NCBI RefSeq assembly: GCF_002284565.1
Contig: NZ_NPKI01000046.1
Span: forward strand, 403,583 to 467,582
Origin: Mesorhizobium mediterraneum
GTDB lineage: Bacteria > Pseudomonadota > Alphaproteobacteria > Rhizobiales > Rhizobiaceae
DNA length: 64,000 nucleotides
Direction: 5' to 3'
Positions 59,373-64,000 of the stretch are shown piece after piece; the first letter of the stretch is position 1; each line of letters opens with the position of its first letter. Made by a program: the position numbers and the translations under genes. Under the pieces are notes generated by a model, which did not search any database, had not been told where the DNA came from, and worked only from the letters and a program-made list of their open reading frames with translations.

Positions 59373-60722
59373 CTATTTTTCCCGCATGGCTCGGCGGAAG
59401 TTCTGCGTGATCGGCTCGGCGAGGTAAGAAAGCACGGTGCGAGCACCTGTCCGGATCAGCGCCTCGCTCGACATGCCCGGCAGCAGTTTACGGCCCTTCA
59501 GCTTGGCGAGTTCGCTCTTGTCGATCAACACGGTTGCGGCGAAATACGGTGCGCCGCTGCGCTCCTCCACCATGCGGTCGGCCGACACGATCTCCACGAC
59601 GCCGTCGAGTGGCGGCAGGTTGTAGCGGGCGAAGGCCGGGAAGCTGACACGCGCGGGCTGTCCGGGGGCGATCGTCTCGACATCCTCTGGTTTGACCATA
59701 GCCTCGACCACGAGTTGTTGTCCGAGCGGCACGACTGTCATCAATGTCTCACCGGATTTCACGACACCGCCCGCCGTGTGGACCTTCAGGTCCATGACGA
59801 TGCCGTCAACTGGGGCGACGACATTGGTACGGGTAAGCACGTCCTTGGCGGAACGCTCCTCCTGTCTGAGGTCAAACAACTCCGCCTCGACCTTGCTCAA
59901 CTCCTCGACGGCCTCGTTCAGCCGCACTGTGTTGAGGTTCAAAATTTGCATCTCAATCTCGGCCATGGCGCTTCTGGCACGAGCGATTGCCGCGACGTTG
60001 GTAGCGCGCTCCCCCTCTACCACCCGCTGTTGTCGTCTGAGCAACAGGTTCCTCTCGCGGGTGGTCAGCCCCTTCTTGAGCAGACTTTCAAGGTCTTTGG
60101 TTTCACCCTCGATCGCCTCGATCTGCTTGTCCTCGGTGACGATAAGTTCCTCTAGTCCCGTTATCTCTTCCTCGGTCTGGTGACGGCGCTGGCTGAGAAT
60201 TTCCCGCTCGTCCTTCAAGTTGTGGTGCTTCGCCGCGAACACGTCACGCTGTGCGGCCACCGCGTCCTTTACGGCGGTGGCGGGGTCTGCGAGCAACGCC
60301 GGATCAAACTCGATCTCGGCCTTGCCGTCACGCTCAGTCCTGAGACGCGCGGCCAGCGCCTCACGCGTTGCTATCCGGTTCTGGATCAGGTCAAGCTGCG
60401 CCGTTGCCTGTGTGTTGTCGAGTCGGATGAGGACCTTGCCCGCCTTGACGATATCACCGTTGGCGGCGTTCAACTCCGCGATGATGCCGCCCTCGAGGTG
60501 CTGGATGAGCTTGCGGTCGCCGGCGACCTTGATAACGCCCGGAGCCACTGCGGCGCTGTCCAACGGTGCCAGCGCCGCCCAACCCCCCGCCACGCCGAAG
60601 AACAGGAATATGATCGCGAACCCGGTGCACGTCACGCCCGTGAGACGCAGGGGTACCGGTTCCAGCACGGAGGGTGGCGGGACGGGTAACGGCACGACGT
60701 TCAATTCTGGGGAACGGCTCAT
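59373..60722 (-). CDS. Type I secretion adaptor (HlyD family)
   Basis: 449-aa periplasmic adaptor. Pro-rich N-terminus, one membrane helix at about residues 33-52, a long coiled coil (about 120-300) and beta-barrel/lipoyl parts (APVDGIVMDLKVHTAGGVVKSG). Start overlaps the ATPase stop (ATGA). It links the ABC ATPase to an outer-membrane TolC, which is not encoded here. Last gene of the secretion operon. Confidence 0.92.
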   Translation of the reverse strand: MSRSPELNVVPLPVPPPSVLEPVPLRLTGVTCTGFAIIFLFFGVAGGWAALAPLDSAAVAPGVIKVAGDRKLIQHLEGGIIAELNAANGDIVKAGKVLIRLDNTQATAQLDLIQNRIATREALAARLRTERDGKAEIEFDPALLADPATAVKDAVAAQRDVFAAKHHNLKDEREILSQRRHQTEEEITGLEELIVTEDKQIEAIEGETKDLESLLKKGLTTRERNLLLRRQQRVVEGERATNVAAIARARSAMAEIEMQILNLNTVRLNEAVEELSKVEAELFDLRQEERSAKDVLTRTNVVAPVDGIVMDLKVHTAGGVVKSGETLMTVVPLGQQLVVEAMVKPEDVETIAPGQPARVSFPAFARYNLPPLDGVVEIVSADRMVEERSGAPYFAATVLIDKSELAKLKGRKLLPGMSSEALIRTGARTVLSYLAEPITQNFRRAMREK

Positions 60723-62503
60723 GCTTCTTTGACCTCTTTAATTTTTTTGACTTCCTTGACCACTTCGAGGGTTGGCAGCTGGGCTGCCTTTGGCATCTGG
60801 GCCACCTTGCCGGCGCGGTTGGCGAGTTCGTTGAAGACATAGTCGCGCGGGCCGAAGAGGTCTTGCTGGCCGCGGTTGAGGACCAACACCTTGTCGACCT
60901 TCTCCATGATGTTCGGGCGGTGTGCGATCAAGATGATGGTCGTTTTCGTGGCCTTGGCGATACCGATGGCGGCGGCCAGTGCGTCTTCGCCCTCTTTGTC
61001 GAGGTTGGAGTTGGGTTCGTCGAGGATAAGGAGCGCCGGGTCGCCGTAGAGTGCCCGCGCCAGCCCGATGCGCTGGCGCTGTCCGCCCGACAACACCGCG
61101 CCCGCCTCGCCGATCTCGGTGGCGTAACCCTTCGGCAGCCCCTTGATCAGTTCGTGGACGCCCGCCAGCTGCGCGGCGTTGACCACGTGCTTGAAGACCG
61201 CGGGGTTGAGCGTCGCGAAGCGGCAGATGTTTTCGGAGACGGTACCGGCGAAGAGCTCGATGTCTTGCGGCAGGTAGCCGACGTGACGGCCCCGGTCCTC
61301 CGCCGCCCATTGGGCGACGTCCATGCCGTCGAGCAACGCGCGGCCTGCGGATGGGCGCCAAGCGCCGGCCAACACTCGCGCCAGACTCGTCTTGCCGGCC
61401 GCGCTCGGGCCGATCAACGCCATCACTTCGCCCGGGTTGAGTTGGAAGCTGATTCCTTTCAGAATCGGCTCGCCGCCGCCCTGCCGGGCGAGTGCGATGT
61501 TCTCGGCCTCAAACTTACCTTTCGGGCGCGGCAACGGCAAGGCCGGCGTGGCCTCCGGGTGCTGTCCGGCGACTGCGACGAGACGTTTGTAGGCGTCGCG
61601 GGCCCCCACCGTCGCCTTCCACGTGCCGATCGCTTGTTCGACCGGGGCCAACGCGCGGCCCATCAGGATGGAGGCGGCGATCATGATGCCGCCGGAAGCC
61701 TCGTTCCGCAATACAAGATAAGCGCCGAGGCCGAGGATGGCGATCTGGAGGGCCTGACGGAAGGAGCGCGCGATGGCCGAGATGGTGCCGCCCCGGCTGC
61801 TGGCGCGGGAATGTCCCTCGTTCGCCTCGTCCTGGTGGACCTTCCAAATTTCGAGCAGGGGCTTCAACATGCCCATAGACTGCACGACCTCGGCGTTGCG
61901 GATCACGGCCTCAGCCTGCGTGTAAGCCCGCGACTGCGCGCTACCGGCCTCCGTCAGCGGCTTGCGTGTGGTGTACTCGTTCAGCAACGCCAGTGCGAAC
62001 AATACAATCCCGCCACACAACGCCAGCCAGCCCAACCAAGGGTGCATGAGGAAGATAGCGGCGAAGAAGATCGGTGCCCAAGGCGCGTCAAGGATCGGGT
62101 AGATACTCGGGCTGGTGAAGAAATTCCGCACCTGGTCGAGGTCACGCAGCGGGCGGGAGGTAACCTGACCGGGCGCGGCGGCCGCGTACTCTACCGATGC
62201 GGTCAGGAGAACAGGCGCCAACCGCGCGTTCATCCACGTTCCGACTTTGGCCAGCAGGCGCTGGCGCACGACTTCCAGTGCCGCCATTGTCGCCAGCGCC
62301 GTCGCCGCCATCAACGTCAACACCACCAGTGTCTCCGTGCTGTGGCTGCCCAACACGCGGTGGTAGACCTGGAGCATGTACAGCGCCCCGGTCAGCATCA
62401 GCATGTTAATACCGGCGCTGAACCAGATAAGCGGCTTGACGGCGCGTCGGGCCTCTTTCATCACCACCTGCAGGGCAGGGGGCTGTTGGTTGGTTTTCAT
62501 CAT
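60719..62503 (-). CDS. Type I secretion ABC ATPase (PrtD-like)
   Basis: 594-aa exporter with five or six helices in the N-terminal half and a C-terminal ATPase: Walker A GPSAAGKTS, signature LSGGQRQRIGLARAL, Walker B LLILDEPNSNLD, switch IAHRPN. No N-terminal peptidase domain, as in PrtD-type systems for proteins with C-terminal signals. An unusual Lys/Glu-rich tail (EVVKEVKKIKEVKEA) closes the protein. ATG at 62503 or 62500 is the likely start; an open frame extends upstream to 62575. Confidence 0.92.
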   Translation of the reverse strand: MMKTNQQPPALQVVMKEARRAVKPLIWFSAGINMLMLTGALYMLQVYHRVLGSHSTETLVVLTLMAATALATMAALEVVRQRLLAKVGTWMNARLAPVLLTASVEYAAAAPGQVTSRPLRDLDQVRNFFTSPSIYPILDAPWAPIFFAAIFLMHPWLGWLALCGGIVLFALALLNEYTTRKPLTEAGSAQSRAYTQAEAVIRNAEVVQSMGMLKPLLEIWKVHQDEANEGHSRASSRGGTISAIARSFRQALQIAILGLGAYLVLRNEASGGIMIAASILMGRALAPVEQAIGTWKATVGARDAYKRLVAVAGQHPEATPALPLPRPKGKFEAENIALARQGGGEPILKGISFQLNPGEVMALIGPSAAGKTSLARVLAGAWRPSAGRALLDGMDVAQWAAEDRGRHVGYLPQDIELFAGTVSENICRFATLNPAVFKHVVNAAQLAGVHELIKGLPKGYATEIGEAGAVLSGGQRQRIGLARALYGDPALLILDEPNSNLDKEGEDALAAAIGIAKATKTTIILIAHRPNIMEKVDKVLVLNRGQQDLFGPRDYVFNELANRAGKVAQMPKAAQLPTLEVVKEVKKIKEVKEA

Positions 62504-62578
62504 TTGGATGACATCTCGTGCAACAGATCGCGGGTGGCAGTACGGGGGCAGCATTGGCTGCCCCCGTTTGGTCAAGTG

Positions 62579-64000
62579 TCAGGCGACGTCAACAAGTATC
62601 TGCTGCGTCAAAGTCTGGTCCGCGTCCGCGTCCGCCACGTTGAAGGCGAAGACGAGGTCGGCGCTGATCGTCCCGCTGGTCTGCTGCACAAACCCGATGT
62701 CCACGATCTTCAGGACGTCGTTATCGGTCGTGTCCCATGCCGTCAGACCAGAGGTGGCATTGCTGTTACCGCCCGATCCGATGGCCCCGTTCAGGTTGAT
62801 GGCGGTACCCTCCAGCCCATTGGCGCTCTGCATGATCTGCACGCCCTGGATCTGGAACGTCTCGGTGCCATCATTGTAGTCGTTGCTCTCCAAGATCAGG
62901 AGGGCATCGTTGTTATCGAGCGTGAACTCGGTGTTGTACGGGGAGGGCACATTGGCGTTGCCCTTGATCAGGTCCGAGTTCTGCACGTTGACGGCCCTGG
63001 TGATCTCATTGCCGTTGGCGTCCCTGAGATCGAGGATCAGGACCAGGTCCTCACTGCTGCCGATGCCGTCGAACTTGATCACGACCCCACTGGCAGATGT
63101 GGTCGGGTCAAGCCTCTCGGTGCCGCCCTCGGGAGCATTCGGGTTAACGTCGCCCAGGATGTTCTCCTGGAAGAACCGCAACGTCAGCACTTCACCCTTC
63201 TGGATCGTGTCACCGGCGACCCCGTTTGTCGCCCGGGTTGCAGACACCCAGTCTTCGTGGGCGTTGGTGATCATGTCGTGGGTGGCACCTCCGTTGTTGA
63301 ACGTGGTGTCACCAACGGTCGCTCCGTCGCCGGTCGAGTTGAACCCGAAGCCGATCTGCTGGGTGGTCGAGTTTGCGGTGAACTGCACGAAGAACGGATC
63401 CGGATCGCCGTTCGGCGTCAGCTGCTCCGCGACGATCAGCGGGTGTCCCGTGTTGCCGGTGGGCGCTTTCGCCACCAACTCGCTGGTGTGAAGCACGTCG
63501 AAACTGAACCCGTCGATCACGTCGGTCAGGGTGACGGTGTAGGTGTCGGCAGCCTTGTCGAAGACAAGCGTGCCGCCCGCCGTAGCGTCCTGCACGCCAG
63601 CCGTGATTGGGTCCTTGTCGTAGTGGAACGAGAAGGCAAACGACGCAGATGTATCGGTCTCAGCCGTGCGGGTTGCGACCGCTTGGGTGATATTCGGGTT
63701 CTGCGCGTTGTCGACCGTGCCGGTCAGCGCGATCTGGGTGCCCGCCAAAGCACCGTTGGTATCGACAAAGTCGCTAACACCCGCCGCATACTCTGCGGCC
63801 GTGTGCTTGTCCGTCATGTCGTACCCGAAGGCTCCGGTAGCCGACGCGTTGAGCGTGTTAGCCAGCGTCTCGGGGGTTCCGGGGGCACCGGTCTGGTCAC
63901 CGTCGAACGGTGCCGTGATCGTCGGATCGGTGTCGTTGAAGGTCAGCGACAGCCCCGAGCTCGCGCTTTGCGACGACACGACGTCGTCGTCGCCGTCCGT
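62579..64000 (-). CDS. Large secreted repeat protein, C-terminal part only (type I secretion substrate)
   Basis: 473 codons visible; the frame is open to the right window edge, so the N-terminal part is missing. The sequence is acidic, Gly/Asp/Thr/Asn-rich, with no Cys and few basic residues. Stretches such as GLSLTFNDTDPTITAP, TDVIDGFSFDVLHTSELV and GVVIKFDGIGSSEDLVLILD recall the DUF5801/VCBS-type repeat domains of rhizobial adhesins. The C-terminus TLTQQILVDVA is a plausible uncleaved type I signal. It ends 76 bp before the ABC ATPase gene, the normal gene order of a type I cassette. Confidence 0.78.
   Translation of the reverse strand, partial: TDGDDDVVSSQSASSGLSLTFNDTDPTITAPFDGDQTGAPGTPETLANTLNASATGAFGYDMTDKHTAAEYAAGVSDFVDTNGALAGTQIALTGTVDNAQNPNITQAVATRTAETDTSASFAFSFHYDKDPITAGVQDATAGGTLVFDKAADTYTVTLTDVIDGFSFDVLHTSELVAKAPTGNTGHPLIVAEQLTPNGDPDPFFVQFTANSTTQQIGFGFNSTGDGATVGDTTFNNGGATHDMITNAHEDWVSATRATNGVAGDTIQKGEVLTLRFFQENILGDVNPNAPEGGTERLDPTTSASGVVIKFDGIGSSEDLVLILDLRDANGNEITRAVNVQNSDLIKGNANVPSPYNTEFTLDNNDALLILESNDYNDGTETFQIQGVQIMQSANGLEGTAINLNGAIGSGGNSNATSGLTAWDTTDNDVLKIVDIGFVQQTSGTISADLVFAFNVADADADQTLTQQILVDVA

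Overview
The window reads as chromosomal DNA of a Mesorhizobium-like alphaproteobacterium (Rhizobiales). This is judged from: a DctA/DctB/DctD C4-dicarboxylate locus with rhizobial layout and a clear sigma-54 promoter; a DUF982 protein; three candidate EcfG (RpoE2-type) general-stress promoters of the form GGAAC-N18/19-TT; high GC; many LysR and Lrp regulators and ABC importers; and short palindromic intergenic elements of a kind I associate with Mesorhizobium genomes. I see no tRNA, rRNA, insertion sequence, prophage or CRISPR array. Nothing was searched against a database, so all family calls come from motif and pattern recognition.

Layout. 1-3.6 kb: a copper-handling operon on the minus strand (Met-rich secreted protein, Tat-exported multicopper oxidase, DUF411, TlpA-type thioredoxin, SCO1/SenC cut by the window edge). 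3.9-8.6 kb: three short stress-type genes (a 24-residue membrane peptide, an acidic protein, a secreted APGQ-repeat protein), with a translationally coupled operon between them encoding a type III polyketide synthase, a methyltransferase and a flavoprotein (like Streptomyces srsABC in logic). 9-18.4 kb: BBE-type FAD oxidase, cupin-like exported protein, DUF2778 (Tlde1-like) protein with coding repeats, ThuA/ThuB-like pair, GFA protein, and a divergent TetR-hydrolase / quinone-oxidoreductase pair around a long near-perfect operator.

18.5-23.2 kb: an Lrp-led operon with a saccharopine-dehydrogenase-like enzyme and a complete polar amino acid ABC importer. 23.5-28.2 kb: methyltransferase, LysR with divergent quinone reductase, BKACE enzyme, OsmC and AhpD-like proteins. 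28.3-33.1 kb: dctD-dctB and divergent dctA with candidate DctD sites, -24/-12 promoter and terminator. 33.5-36 kb: glycosyltransferase, DUF982, and a 2-keto-4-pentenoate hydratase-type gene broken by one missing base.

36-45.4 kb: a catabolic locus that looks like one pathway: a polyamine/opine-type ABC importer, LysR, M20 amidohydrolase, amidinotransferase-superfamily hydrolase, ornithine cyclodeaminase and Lrp. The order suggests import of an acylated guanidino or ornithine-related compound and its conversion toward proline. 45.5-49.8 kb: small housekeeping/accessory genes (SnoaL-like, SDR plus LysR, VOC, MFS). 50.4-55.6 kb: a nearly gapless glycan assembly and export operon (acyltransferase, two GT2 enzymes, MsbA-like exporter). 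55.6-59.3 kb: a four-helix membrane protein of unknown function, GFA protein, imine-reductase-like enzyme with divergent HxlR regulator, LysR. 59.4-64 kb: a type I secretion ATPase and adaptor behind a large secreted repeat protein that runs off the window.

Points of special interest: the stress-promoter trio, the srs-like operon, the 36-45 kb degradation locus, two palindromic repeat elements that supply the stop codons of neighbouring genes, the TetR operator, and the broken hydratase gene.
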